This document shows positions 49,055 through 62,301 of a stretch of DNA of 64,000 nucleotides, piece by piece. Source of the stretch: Hymenolepis diminuta (taxonomy: Eukaryota > Platyhelminthes > Cestoda > Cyclophyllidea > Hymenolepididae); the NCBI GenBank assembly GCA_900708905.1, contig CAADRB010000056.1:316187-380186 (forward strand), in the 5' to 3' direction. A program made the translations under genes and the position numbers. A model generated the notes under the pieces. The model was given only the letters and a program-made list of their open reading frames with translations, was not told where the DNA came from and searched no databases. Position 1 is the stretch's first letter. Each line of letters begins with the position of its first letter.

Positions 49055-50090
49055 TTATTCTCCGGCTTTTAAATCCCGCCTCATTCAATTTCCTTCCATT
49101 CGAATGAATTAATTTACACTACGGTTATTAATTGCGCATAATATATAAATGGGCGTTTTCGGGTTGTATACGTAACTAGTATCTTATTTTAGAGAATTGA
49201 AGAGTTAGTTACGGTATCATACAGAGAAGAGCAAATCGTAACCCGTTATTATATGCGACATCAGATTTTGGAGGACATGATTTTCTCATGAAAATATTAA
49301 GTAACTCATCTTTATTGTTTTTAATCCTAGTGACTTGTATAAATATTTTCAATCCTTGCTCATTTGTGGAAATAGCATATTTGAAAATATGCGATTTGAA
49401 ACCACTTCTGTACAAAATTAAGTGGAATTACAGACTCTGTAATTAAGTGTAGAATTACAGAGCCGATGCAACTCAAATGTTCCAAAGTTCAGTGATTCCG
49501 GCGTAATTTTAGTCTATGAATGCACTTGAAATAATTTCGGCACAGCAAAACGTTCAGATGCATACACTTAAACTCTAAGTAACTGAAAATAACATTGTTC
49601 ATTTGTTATAACCACGATCTGTGTCGAATGTTTGATCAGTTATATGACCGTTTTATTTTTTCGTATTTAAAATGATTTTAAAATAAGTTAGTAAGTATTT
49701 CTGTCTAAAGTTACATTTTGTCTGGCCATAATTTATAAAAATTTTGGAATAAATCGATCGTTATCCAAGTCCATAATGTAATATTTGCTGTTTGAGGCAA
49801 TTCCTGTCATGGGTATATAATCGCCCATTAGATTTATTATGATCTGTTTTTCTCTGTATGATACCGTAACTAATTCATCGATTCTCTAAAAAATGATACT
49901 AGTTACATATGCAACCCAACAACACCACAGTATAAAACGACCCATACCACCATGCCAAAACAAGACGTACGTTTTCGTGTTGATACACCCATTTATATAT
50001 TATGCGCAATTTATAACCGTAACGTAAGTTAATTCATTTGAACGAAAGGAAATTGAATGAGGCGGGATTTAAAAGGTGGAGAATAAAAAC
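49055..50090. mobile_element. foldback (long inverted repeat) element of about 1 kb
   Basis: The left arm, about 49055-49240, is the inverted complement of the right arm, about 49841-50090. Outer ends share cttttaaatcccgcctcatt; inner ends share ttagttacggtatcatacag. In between, ttgcgcataatatataaatg occurs in both arms. The right arm has about 60 extra bases (near 49919-49985), so the left arm has probably suffered a deletion. The central ~600 bases have no transposase. This is consistent with a non-autonomous foldback or MITE-like DNA element. Target duplications were not identified with confidence. Confidence 0.7.
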
Positions 50091-50605
50091 CCTTACACAT
50101 TAGAATTATTTTTTGAGAAGATATTATTCCCTTATATGTAACAAGCTTATTTAGCTTAGGCGAGTAAATGCACTATATGAAAATCAAATGAAACCGGTGC
50201 GATTAGGAACAACCTATAATCACATTCAAAGTTGCTTTTGAAAATCAAGGGTCTAATGAGGAGTTTCAAAATTCCGATTACTAAAGATTATTCAGGATCC
50301 TGTTTCTCGTATTACTGAATAGATAAAGTAAATATGAGACGCGAGAACCTTTGAAGTCATCTACACTTTACAAACTAACGTGATATGAGCAGAAACTTGC
50401 GATTTGATCAATGCTGTTTCAAAAGGGCTCAATTTTCTGGTTATTTGATGGAATAAAATATATTTGAAGGAACGATTTTGAAAAAGGAAATCAAAATGAT
50501 GAAAACAGAGAAATGAACATTTTTAATCTTGTAACCATGTCTACGTATTTTGAGTATTAGAGATATCTAGATACTTGTAAGACCGGAAATTGAATTAATT
50601 TGTTG

Positions 50606-50885
50606 TCCTACTGCAATAACGTTGGAAGGGTCTATCGGGCCACAATGGAATAAGTCAAGTCACTCATGTCGTCAGACCAGTTCGGAGGTGGCAGACAAGC
50701 CACCTCTCCCCACTTATTAATCAGTAAATTGGGTTTACATACAAAACATTTCTTCGTTGGATGTCAGTCATGTCTCGCTGTCAGTGTCTCGGCTTGATGA
50801 TCAATATCTGTTTAGATATCTATGTACAAACACGAAAACACACAGCTGGACCATCTGTGGACACTATAGTTGAGATCTTTTCGCC
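50606..50885 (+). repeat. R1 dispersed repeat, copy 3
   Basis: Contains aatggaataagtcaagtcac, cgtcagaccagttcggagg, GGCAGACAAGCC, cttattaatcagtaaattgg and acacacagctggaccatct. It is the copy most similar in length to copy 1. Confidence 0.7.
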
Positions 50886-51779
50886 AGTCAATCAATGAAG
50901 CCATTAACTACATTTTCTTGACAAGCGAAAGGGTCAAATAGCATAATCAAAACTTTGACTTGGAAGTTAAAGTCCCTCGACATTTGTCTAATCACTCATG
51001 GTCCGTAGCAGACAGTCCGTCCAGGGTTCTGTCCTCTATAAGCAGTTCAACGAGGCAGACCTCGAACAATAAGAGAGCAGACCAAGAGAGTTTGATCTGT
51101 CGAATTGTGAAAGACATCATTCTTTAAATAATCTTGATGATATTAATTTTTTTTGTTCCAAATCTAACAGCTCTCTAAATCTCGAACAGTCGGTGATCCC
51201 CCGATGAGACCAAGGACGCGAAAAAGCGATCAAAATATTACTTCTCAACGTTGTTACAGAATCAATTTTACCTCGGTGTCAGTACTCAAGCCTCCGTTTG
51301 GACTCAAATTAAACCTAATATGATAGTAACAAAGACTACAAAAAACCTCGCGTATTGTCGAGACGTGTTTTAAGGTAAAAAAAAATTGTGAATAAATTTT
51401 TAATTTATTAATCGTCCTCACACGTGTTTAATCGTTATGTTTATATGTTTATATATTTTTTTATTAGTAGTTGAAGTTCAAAATCGTTTAATAACCGGAC
51501 TAGATGAAATTTTTTGATATCCATTGTCAATTACATGCAGTAGTGTGTGTTTCAACTAAGCCACTAGCGTACAAAATTTTAAAAATCAGAGGAAAAGGAG
51601 ATGCCAGTGACACGCAGTGGCGTTGCCGTGATATAAAGTTGAGATCAATCGCATCTGGAATAAGAAAAGAAATGATCTACAACTCAAACTAAAGTTCATT
51701 GAATAAGCGATGTACGGTATACATTTATTAATCCATCTTTGATCAGTACTACCTTTATAACGTAGCAGATGAGAAGTCT

Positions 51780-52035
51780 GAGTAGTAATCTCCCGGAACA
51801 AACCAATCTAGAGAGCTCAGTGATATAGCAACTTAGCACAGAAGCCAATAGCCCAAATTAGGAAACAAGGCACATTATGGTAAATAAGGGTATACTAATG
51901 AAAGTATAATTCAATTGGTATCGGCTTAAACAAATAGCCATAATTACAAAGTGTCTTCAAGGAGGAAAATAAAATTTTCATTTATAGAAGAAATATTAGA
52001 AGCTGGGAAAAATAATTATTTTTTCTTCTAGTAAC
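51780..52035 (+). repeat. R2 dispersed repeat, copy 2
   Basis: Aligns with 30650-30915: gcaacttagcacagaagcca, cggcttaaacaaatagcc, caaagtgtctt, tagaagaaatatta and aaaaataattatt. Confidence 0.7.
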
Positions 52036-52884
52036 TATATCCTCGAGGATCTCCATTCTCAAAGTCGAGCTAGTACAAGTCGTTTGTTCCTTTGAGTAAC
52101 AAACTCCGACAGCAGAGTATATGAACATTCTATTCACATCTTTAAAAATGCCAGATTTCTCTCCATATCATCTCCCTTATTTGTGCTTGGTCTCTTTCTA
52201 TCGATCAGTAGGGTTTGCCTGAGAGTTGAAATAAAGAACAGATTAGGATTTATCTTTTACTTTTTTATTTTCTAGGTTTTGAGGTGTCTACTCCATTTTG
52301 AAGATATTGACTTAATTTCTCTCTTCGAGTTTCCTTCGGATGAACGGATTGTTTCCGACCTTTTAAATTTTGAACTGGAGAGTTTTTTCAAATCACCTTT
52401 AATAACAACACTCCTTAGAGAAAGAAATTGAGATCCACTGTTTTAGATTCTATCTACCTATCGTTCACAAAATTCATTGATCGATAGGCCCTATATTTTT
52501 CTTTTTTAAATACAGCTGAGGACTAGTGGATTAAAATTTGTGAATTCTTTAGCTATATTTGGCGGTCTTTTCGGGAGATTTTATATGTAACTTCCATCTG
52601 AAACATTTTGAATGCATACGGAATTGGGACTCGTGATCGGCTTCCCGTTTTCCGTCATGTTCTGCTAGTAATCCAGAAAAATCTGTGGCTATATCTAGTT
52701 ACTTAGTGATTTGATAGCCATGGACTTGTAGGTTCACACACTTGTGAATGCTTATTCCGTTGATTTTAACTCTTTCATTGATTGTATTTCCTCGTCTCGG
52801 TGGTTTGTGATCACTGCTGTTGGATCTTCCGTCAATAGACGCTAACTACATCGCACAGTTTAGCTATTGAAATTTTATTTTGTG

Positions 52885-53120
52885 TAAGCTCTATCAACGT
52901 CTGGTGATTATAAATGATTGACCGGCAATAGGATCTCGAATACAGTAACCCATAGGCGGTCTAGCAGCCTGCGTGTGTTTGCACATAGATACAGATAGAT
53001 AAACAGATGCCACTAATCACGACGAGACATGACCGATGTCTAACAAATAAATACTTCGTATTTAAACTTAATTTTACTTACCAATAACTTGGGGGTGGCA
53101 TCCTGACTATCTCCGTACTG
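52885..53120 (-). repeat. R1 dispersed repeat, copy 4 (reverse orientation)
   Basis: Its reverse complement follows the R1 order: gtcagtacggagatagtcag, a GGATGCCACCCCC box, atcggtcatgtctcg, gcatctgtttat and gtgcaaacacac, ending with the gttgatag block near 52885. It is more diverged than the plus-strand copies. Confidence 0.6.
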
Positions 53121-54000
53121 ACCTAGGGACATGAATTATTACATCTAGTTGATCAACGTGGCCCCGGTTCACATAACTTTTATTTCATTAAGGCATTATG
53201 AATCAAGACTACGACACTTCAAATTCTTGATTTTATAGCACCTGGTAGTGACGTCTGAAGCGTAATGTTTTGGTCACTTTCAATCATGTTGAAGTCCAGT
53301 CGAACAGCAGCTTCTTCTCAATGATTTAAGATGACATTGAAGGTGATTATTGTTATTGTTAGCTGTAGTTAGACTGACTGGAAAACGTTCCAGATTTCTC
53401 GCCTGGTCTTCTGGATATTGCCAAATGTTGATATCTTGTGCCGAAATAAAGCTTGACAATATCAGGTCGTAACAGAAGTTCTGTCCACTTTTTAATTTGA
53501 ACTGAAAATCTTGTCAAAAATAAATTTTTAGTGTTCGATATAGTCATCATTTTTATTAATCACATCTTCCCATCTTACTATAAGCTTTCTCATTCCTTCT
53601 TCATAGAATTTAGCCAGTTTGGACTCAAAAAATGAAACTACGAGTTTATAAGATATCTTACAGACAAGACAAGATCAAATAAAAGGGCCTATAAGATGTT
53701 CTATAATAAATAAGTAAACCGCGCTTTCTGAAATAAGGAAGGTAGGATAATGGCCAAAAAAACATGAAGGTATACAGGAGTAGGATAAGCAACTACTTTT
53801 TCACAATAGCTACTCCCATCTCAAATGCTCCCTTCCATTGTGATTAAGAGTTAAACATTACGAAAGTTTATCTTATAAGGTTCTTTGTGTGCCACACCTG
53901 TCTGTACAGAAACAAAAAAGACTGGAACCTGCCGAACACATATACATAAATTTTAATGATAAACAAAGTGAATAATGGCAATTTTACAATAAGAGATTTT

Positions 54001-54577
54001 TCATTGAAGAGGAGGTCGCTGCTGTTGTTGCATCATTGCGGCAGCTGTTGGCATTCCTGTTGGTACAGCGCCCGGTCTAGGTGGAGCTCCCCAGGCACCA
54101 ACTGGGGGAATTCCAGACATAGCGACTCCCTGTGGAGGCATTCCAACACCAGGCATAGCGACTCCCTGTGGAGGCCTCAGTCCTGGCATCCCAGGTGCTG
54201 GCATTATTTGAGTGAAAGGCGGAGGAGGAAAAGCTCCAACAGGTGGCATTCCGGGCATTCCTGGTGGAGGAATAGCCATTGCGCCACCAAACATTGGTGG
54301 AGGCACTTTTCCTTGTCTGTATGCTTCAGCTACAAAATAGGGGTAAGTTTGGTAAATGTGCGTATAACATACATGCATGATCGACTAGCTTCTGGACCTG
54401 TTCTTCAAGCCATTTCTGATAGTATTCCCGGACACTGTTTTTGTGAGTTCGACCAGTGCAGTGGGTTTTACGAACTGATGGTGAATCATGCGTGAGAAAC
54501 TTATCGCAATAATCACAATAATACCTAAAATCATAGATTAATCAATAAGCTAACAAAATCAAATCTCACTTTGGCAT
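54001..54577 (-). CDS. SNRPC: U1 small nuclear ribonucleoprotein C
   Basis: U1C stabilises 5' splice-site recognition by U1 snRNP in the nucleus. Exons are 54577-54570 (only 8 bases, ATGCCAAA), 54524-54373 and 54329-54001; introns are 45 and 43 bp. The product is 162 residues (human 159). The N-terminus [20 protein letters not shown] carries the C2H2 zinc finger, with C6, C9, H24 and H30 all present, followed by [18 protein letters not shown]. The C-terminal half is Pro/Gly/Met-rich and includes a local duplication ([18 protein letters not shown]), then ends with a short glutamine run and RPPLQ. It is divergent from PRMT1. Plus-strand frames over this region are shadows. Confidence 0.95.
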
Positions 54578-55627
54578 CACGCAAATCCAGAAAAAACGCC
54601 ATCATAAACATCAATTTAAACCAACTTTGTACTATGCCTTACTTTAAAAATATGTGTTTGGTAGAAACTGCAAATAAAATCAACCACATCTCATTTTGGA
54701 AGCATATGATTATTTTACAAATATCCAATAAAATTTTTTGCAATCCATCAATTGGTTCCTTATGAGATTGCCGCTCGGAAAGTTCTCATATTCTCTAAAA
54801 ATAGTAAATTCGTATATTTCAAAGTAATTCGAATTTATACAATTGATTATGATCATTTGTTGATCATTCATTTACATTTTGCTCTATATCTCAATACTAT
54901 TTTACCAGGAAATTCAATAATTGTGAGCATTATACGTTTATTTTTATAGTTCAACATTTTATATCTTACGTAGTCGGTGTGCCAACGATTCCGTTTTTGC
55001 CGTACAATTCTTTAACACATTTTCTGAATGTGATTTAATGCTCTGTACCATAATATCAAAAGTCTTCAGTTGAGAGCATACGACACTGAAATGAAAATAC
55101 CCTTTTATAAAACAGGCCTTATTTGAATATAACATCGAAATAACTTTCAGGTTATCCGAGTTATTAACGAAGATCTAATTGAAGGACTTTTTGGATGTTA
55201 GAGGGTGATGACTCACAAAGGTTCTGAATTGGACGTTAATGACTCAGAAGCAAGTGCCGTTGTGGTAATAGAAGTGATGGTAGTAGTATTACTGTATTTC
55301 CTAAAGTATTGGAAATAAAATATAAAATGAGTAGCTCTTAATTTAATATATTTAAGTTAAAGGAAATGAACTACCCTTATTATTATCGAACAGATACTTT
55401 TACTTTCAGATTCCCATTGCTCTCCTGAAACATTTTATTTCAATCATTTTCAAATTAAATGCAAGTATTCATCATTTAAATTATTCCATTCATGTTTGTT
55501 CTTTAAAGGAAGAGTATTTTTATCTTAATTTAATGATTTTACAGATCTTCTTAAAACTTTTCTATTTGAACCATTTTGGTAAGGAGCCGTATTAAAAAAT
55601 CCACCCTGTCCATTAACAACAGGCAGC
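54578..55627. other. divergent intergenic region between U1C and PRMT1
   Basis: 1,050 bases between two divergent start codons, so both promoters should lie here. The DNA is AT-rich, and no clear core-promoter element or exon is seen. Confidence 0.5.
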
Positions 55628-56948
<1,321 letters not shown>

Positions 56949-58629
56949 GTGTGAGCGTCGGTGCCTCCGTTGTGTTTCATCCTGCGTCCATTCCTCTCCC
57001 AGCCTTCGCAATTTTCCCATCGAACAAAACAAACCTCCTTTCCCCCTCTTTCTATAATTGTTCCGTGAGATTTTATTGCTTAAATATGATACCATTGGAA
57101 TTGTAACTTGAGTTATTCTTTGTTTTGCAAAATACTACTGGTGATTCGAGTTATGCTACATCTGTTAATTTTATTATTTTCAATAGATTGAAACCGCTCG
57201 TTTGAGAATCGATGTAGCTTTCAATCCTATTACTCGTTGAATCAGATGATACGTAATAAGTCAGTATGAGTTTATTGTTGTGGTACATGATTAGCGCTTT
57301 CTATTGCCTCGATATTAAGCTACTAAACGTAAAATCTGGGATGGTCACACATTCAAATCACCCCATGCCACTAAACTGTCAGCTCCATTGTACCCTAATT
57401 AAGACTGAGAAGGGCCTCAATGTATCCGTCCAAGTAAGATTAAGAAGGCCTGTTTTTTATAGATAAATAACCAGAGGGTAGTTTCTGTGACATTCTGTCC
57501 TTAATGCGGGGCCGAATCCAAAATCCTGATCGATTCGGGAGACCGTCGTGACTATGATGAGTAGCACTTCATTATATAATTTTGATACTCACTAGTGCAC
57601 ACCCGGTGATATGGATGGCTTTTAGAATAGAATAGCAGTTAGGTATATTTTTTTGAGCCCTAGCTACCTGTCTTCTACCACTCTTCACCACGACAACAGG
57701 TTATTTAGAGTCGGTACAAGGTAAGCATTAAATTTGTATCTTATTTTTTTCTTTTAAGAAAATTCCAAGGCGGTCGTATATTATCACTCATTTCATATAG
57801 GGAATTTTTGTCAGCGAGGTTGGTGATTAGTGATCGTAGTCTTGTAAGCGAGAAAGACTAACAAAATTGATATGAAATTATAGGAATAACAATCAGGAAC
57901 AAAATGATAGTTAAAAATGTTGATGAATTCTGGTTAATAAGAGATGAGGTTGAGTGAAATTTCTCATAAGAGCGAACTTAGGATGCCTCCCCTTTACTCC
58001 AATCATTTGTTAAAACTCCCCTTAATGGGCTTGGAAGATCTTTCATGTATTAAATTGATTCAGTATTATGCCTAAATAATGAAATATCAAATTTTTTTAT
58101 TCTCTGAGCTGATTAAAACTAACCCATGTTTTGTAGATTCGTTTTTCACAATCTAGGAGCTCAGACTAGATTTTATTTGTTTTGCAACAATAGGTGAATT
58201 CTTTTTTGCTTTTGAAAAGCATGAATCAATGCCATAATTTTGAGTCATTTTGCGTGAAATCGATACACATTCGCAATTAGAGAGATTCGATTACTAATTC
58301 TTGCACCTTCTCCGGGACTCAGATTTTATGGGTTGCAAAGTTAGGATGGTCTCGGTTGAATTTTACAGCTAAAAATAGCTGATCAAATCCAGAACTTTTT
58401 ATGCTAAATCTGTTTATTATCTTTTTCCCGGTCCATGATGGTGTCTGTTGAGAAAGAAGCTTTATCACTAGAGAAATAATTGCTCAAACCCAAATCTCCC
58501 TGTAAAACCACAGCCCAAATATCAATTAGTTAAGACTGAAGGATGAATCCCTATGCGTTTCCAAAATTTTCATCTAGGTCATCATTAATCTAATTTAATT
58601 ATCTCGATCTCATACTGGCGCCAGAGGTT

Positions 58630-58968
58630 TTTGACCCTGTCGCAACTTCGAGTTCTCCGTAGAGGACTATCCTCGGCCCTCAAGTGGTTTATTTTAATTA
58701 GCGGAATAAACTAATTAAGTGGTCTTTGGATGAGCGCCGTTAGGGTTCAGTTTCCCCGATCAGCGATGTCTGAAACCATTCCATCTATTTATGCTATCCG
58801 TTCTTTATGAAACTATATAATGTCCCACGCACACATCTCTCTCTCTTGCCCTCTTGAATCCTCATTATGGTTTGTTCAATAAACTTTGGCCTGCACAACT
58901 CTTGTGTCCTACTTTCAGAACCTTCGTCTGCTACTGCAGGCTACCAACCCTTAGTTGTTACTCCTACA
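58630..58968 (+). repeat. possible solo LTR remnant
   Basis: It is less AT-rich than its surroundings and carries, in LTR-like order, a TATA motif (tatataa, 58814-58820), a CT-rich stretch, AATAAA (58878-58883) about 60 bases on, and an end in ctcctaca. It could start with TG near 58638. No matching target duplication or internal retroelement sequence is visible, so this is a weak call. Confidence 0.25.
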
Positions 58969-59084
58969 AGATATTTCATATGATTGCTATTTATAAGGTG
59001 ATTGAATTTTAGCAATCTCTGTTAAGATCTCCAACCTTTTGACTTTTCAAGAAGATGTAAAGTTACCCGCACACTATGTATTTC

Positions 59085-59235
59085 GAAAATCGGTTGTCAA
59101 ATGTATAGAAGGTGATGAATTATTGCATAAGTACAGGCTCAGATCGATCCAAAGACCGTTAAGAACTGTCATGCCAAATAGTTCTAAAATGGAGTCCCTA
59201 GCAGTTTAAGAAGTTGAAGACGAACACTGTAATCT
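59085..59235 (-). repeat. R4 dispersed repeat, copy 3
   Basis: Matches copies 1 and 2 around ctcagatcgatccaaagacc and agaactgtcatgcc. On the minus strand it reads GMTVLNGLWIDLSLYL, parallel to MTILYGLCIDLGMHPL in copy 1. Confidence 0.5.
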
Positions 59236-61012
59236 AAATCTCATTCCTCTTTATTAAAACACTATTAATTAAATCATTTAAGTTTAAAATAGGAAGTTTC
59301 TTTTCGGTCACTCTTTAGACACCCTTAACACCAATAGCCGGTTGCTAATTTGATCATCAACTTGTAGCTTCTTAAAATGATTTGGAGTATCTCCTTTTTA
59401 TCCACTATCTTATATCTATGAAAGGGGCTTTCATGAGTTTTTGAAACTCGAAACAATTTTTTTCTCACGAAGTCTTTTACACTTACCCCATAGCGTAATT
59501 TCAAATGCAAAATAATGACAACTACTCGGTACATCCTTTCTCATAGGGTGTTCTCTCCTCCACCCTTAAATAGTTCAGTGTCTTTTTACTAAGTACATAC
59601 CGTCATCATCATCTCTTAATGCTAATTCTGTCGACTACTCACTCCGTTTTTCCGAAGATTCGATCTCAGCTGGGTAAAATTGATGACCTTTCCTTTCTGC
59701 TTGTATTCCCACTTATCTGAGTTGACTACACATTCCAATTTACTTCTAGTTATTCTGAGTCTTTTTTGGTCTTTAGCCCTGCTATAGGCTGGGTTTATTT
59801 GGCCAGCCTTCACATTAAAGACTATTGATTAAGTCGTTTGTATCGGCAGAACATGATTTAACTAAATATCATGGTCACTCGTTCAAACTGTTGTGTGGCA
59901 ATCCTTTATCGGCTCAGGTTATCTCTCCAAAATTGTGCATCTTCAAAATCATTATTCGTATGTGGTATTAATTCGATTGCTCAATTTGGATCGTTGGAGG
60001 CCATGTTTAAAACAAGTATTAAAAATTAACCAAGACCTAATCAACCGTAAAATCTCACATCTGTGCGATATTGTCAATTTGTTAATTAGCAGCATTATCT
60101 TATATTCGGGTTATATTATTCTTAATGTTTATCGACATTTCAATGATCGTCAATTAATCCAAAATCGTTATTCTGCTGTTAAATTTTCGATTTGTTAAAA
60201 TTCATAAATAGATCTTGGTTTGTTATACATTCAATTTTTGAGTGCTAATTCCACCCTATTTTATTCTATTGGTTGTATCTAGTCCTATTTATCTTCTATG
60301 TGAATAACTGTATTTTTGTTTAAATTTTAGGATCAAATCGAATAAATTAATCAATCTTAATTTTATACGGAACCGCATTTTCAGGTCCAAGTCCTCTCTA
60401 TACCAATAGTCAAGTTCGGTCTGTAATTATGTGCAATAATCAGATCATAAATTTGCTTATAATTAGCCACTTATCGCACCACTGATGAACTGCCCATTCC
60501 AACAGATTAAATTTGGCTTTCAAAATTTAGTGTCCTCATGGAATCGGCAATATTAGGGGAATTTGTTCTTTTCTGGTCAATCTTAAAATAAAATCATTAT
60601 AATTCACAGCATTCTCGAGTTCAATTAAAGTACTCTGAAGCTCAAATAAAGTTTGTTTCTCCCGAATCTCTGACTCTCACTTCTACTCCCGAAATGCTCC
60701 CTCTTAGAAGTAAACGCACTCCCTCTTAAGGAACTCCCACCTTCTACATACTTGGATGCTTCTCTAAGATGAAGTTTCACAGCTTTTCTACCCTGATATG
60801 GGAAATTTAATATTAAATATTAACCACAGCAGGGAAAAGGTAAAACGCTTACTCATGGAAAAACACCAAAACATAGAGAACAATACGACAGCCCAATAAG
60901 GGATTAAGATCAAGTAGAAGTAAATTATTAAATCAGTGCTTCAAAAGAATCTTTATTTGAATTCTCGGTCCACTTTTTAATAGCTAAGGTTCATTTTTTA
61001 TATCCTAAGGTA

Positions 61013-61043
61013 ACACATGGGCTGAAAAGTCCCTGGCCTAACA
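61013..61043 (+). repeat. mariner terminal inverted repeat, left
   Basis: Begins acacatgggctgaaaagt. It matches the right end over 31 bases with two mismatches (positions 22-23). Flanked by TA. Confidence 0.9.
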
Positions 61044-61077
61044 AAGAAAACACAGTTTTTTTGGTTCAAAGTTAGCT

Positions 61078-62154
61078 TTATTCATCAACGTAATCTCCAT
61101 CAAGAGCAACGCAATCATTCCAGCACCGCTCTAACATCTCAATACCACTTTTGTAGAACGATTTATCTTTTGCCTCAAAATAGGCCTCAGTTTCAGCGAT
61201 AACCTCTTCATTCGTGCCAAATTTCTTACCGGCGAGCATTTTTCAGGTCTGCGAACAGCCAGTAGTCGCTGGGATCCAAACCTGGCGAATACGGTGGATG
61301 TGGGAGCAAATCGAAGTTCAATTCATGTAGTTTTGCCATTGTTTTGATTGGCTTGTGACACGGTGCGTTGTCTTGATGAAACAAAATTTTTTTCTTTGCC
61401 ATATGCGGTCGTTTCTTTGCAATTTCGGCCTTCAAANNNNNNNNNNNNNNNNNNNNNNNNNNNNNNNNNNNNNNNNNNNNNNNNNNNNNNNNNNNNNNNN
61501 NNNNNNNNNNNNNNNNNNNNNNNNNNNNNNNNNNNNNNNNNNNNNNNNNNNNNNNNNNNNNNNNNNNNNNNNNNNNNNNNNNNNNNNNNNNNNNNNNNNN
61601 NNNNNNNNNNNNNNNNNNNNNNNNNNNNNNNNNNNNNNNNNNNNNNNNNNNNNNNNNNNNNNNNNNNNNNNNNNNNNNNNNNNNNNNNNNNNNNNNNNNN
61701 NNNNNNNNNNNNNNNNNNNNNNNNNNNNNNNNNNNNNNNNNNNNNNNNNNNNNNNNNNNNNNNNNNNNNNNNNNNNNNNNNNNNNNNNNNNNNNNNNNNN
61801 NNNNNNNNNNNNNNNNNNNNNNNNNNNNNNNNNNNNNNNNNNNNNNNNNNNNNNNNNNNNNNNNNNNNNNNNNNNNNNNNNNNNNNNNNNNNNNNNNNNN
61901 NNNNNNNNNNNNNNNNNNNNNNNNNNNNATTTTTTTATGTTTTCTGGTGTTACCGCCTCATTTAGACGTCCACTGCGTTCTGCATCATCGGTGTCTCTAC
62001 GACCATGTTTGAAGTCAGCAAACCAATTTTTTATTGTTGTTTCTGATGGAGCGGAGTCCCCATAACGCTTTTCAAGCCATTGCTTCGTTTGAACGGTATT
62101 TTTTCCCATCAAGAAACAGTGTAAAATTAGAACACGAAATTGTTTTTGATCCAT
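61078..62154 (-). pseudogene. mariner transposase, DD34D, frameshifted
   Basis: This catalyses cut-and-paste transposition. The start at 62154 gives MDQKQFRVLILHCFLMGKN, the N-terminal helix-turn-helix region (KQWLEKRYGDSAPSETTIKN, FADFKHGR, DDAERSGR). After the N gap the catalytic core continues with KKRPHMAKKK, HQDNAPCHKPIKTMAKLHEL and PPYSPGLDPSDYW. The two visible acidic residues (in HQDN and PSDY) are exactly 34 residues apart, the mariner DD34D signature; the first Asp is inside the gap. An indel in an A-run near 61245 shifts the frame (premature stop at about 61226). The original C-terminus is still readable in the next frame, to the stop at 61078-61080. The motifs resemble the cecropia-type mariners known from insects. 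Confidence 0.9.
61437..61928. other. assembly gap (492 N) inside the mariner
   Basis: Undetermined bases covering the middle of the transposase. With a usual length of about 345 codons the gap size is roughly right but probably estimated. Confidence 0.95.
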
Positions 62155-62301
62155 TGTTTCGAAAATAACAAAAGTAGCGTCACTCTTAGCACAATAACTC
62201 ACAAAGTAATGAATAGAATATCATGAAATTTTAACAGGTGTCTTTTGAAGGTTAGTATTAACTGAAAAAAGGTGACTGCAATAAAACTAGCGCCATCTAT
62301 G

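Larger units (their letters stand above)
48160..54000. other. repeat-rich intergenic DNA between maspardin and U1C
   Basis: Nearly 6 kb without a supported gene. It contains three R1 copies, one R2 copy and a foldback element (each listed). The remaining stretches, including 50900-51750 and 52100-52880, show nothing I can name. Confidence 0.6.
56949..61012. other. intergenic DNA downstream of PRMT1
   Basis: About 4 kb with no supported exon. It contains a possible LTR remnant (58630-58968) and an R4 copy (59085-59235). The plus frame 59893-60198 is AT-rich with no recognisable motif. Otherwise nothing identified. Confidence 0.55.

Noticed and set aside
51195..51225. Hammerhead-ribozyme-like CCGATGAG ... 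CGAAA
   Set aside because: Core has C for U, extra bases before GAAA, a mismatched stem II with a two-base loop, and no clear stem I or III; probably chance.
53956..54495. Plus-strand frame of 179 codons, rich in Ser, Arg, His and Trp
   Set aside because: Antisense shadow of the Pro/Gly-rich U1C exon; its odd composition mirrors the repeats on the other strand.
61348..62065. Plus-strand frames across the second N run
   Set aside because: Artefacts of the N run, antisense to the mariner transposase.
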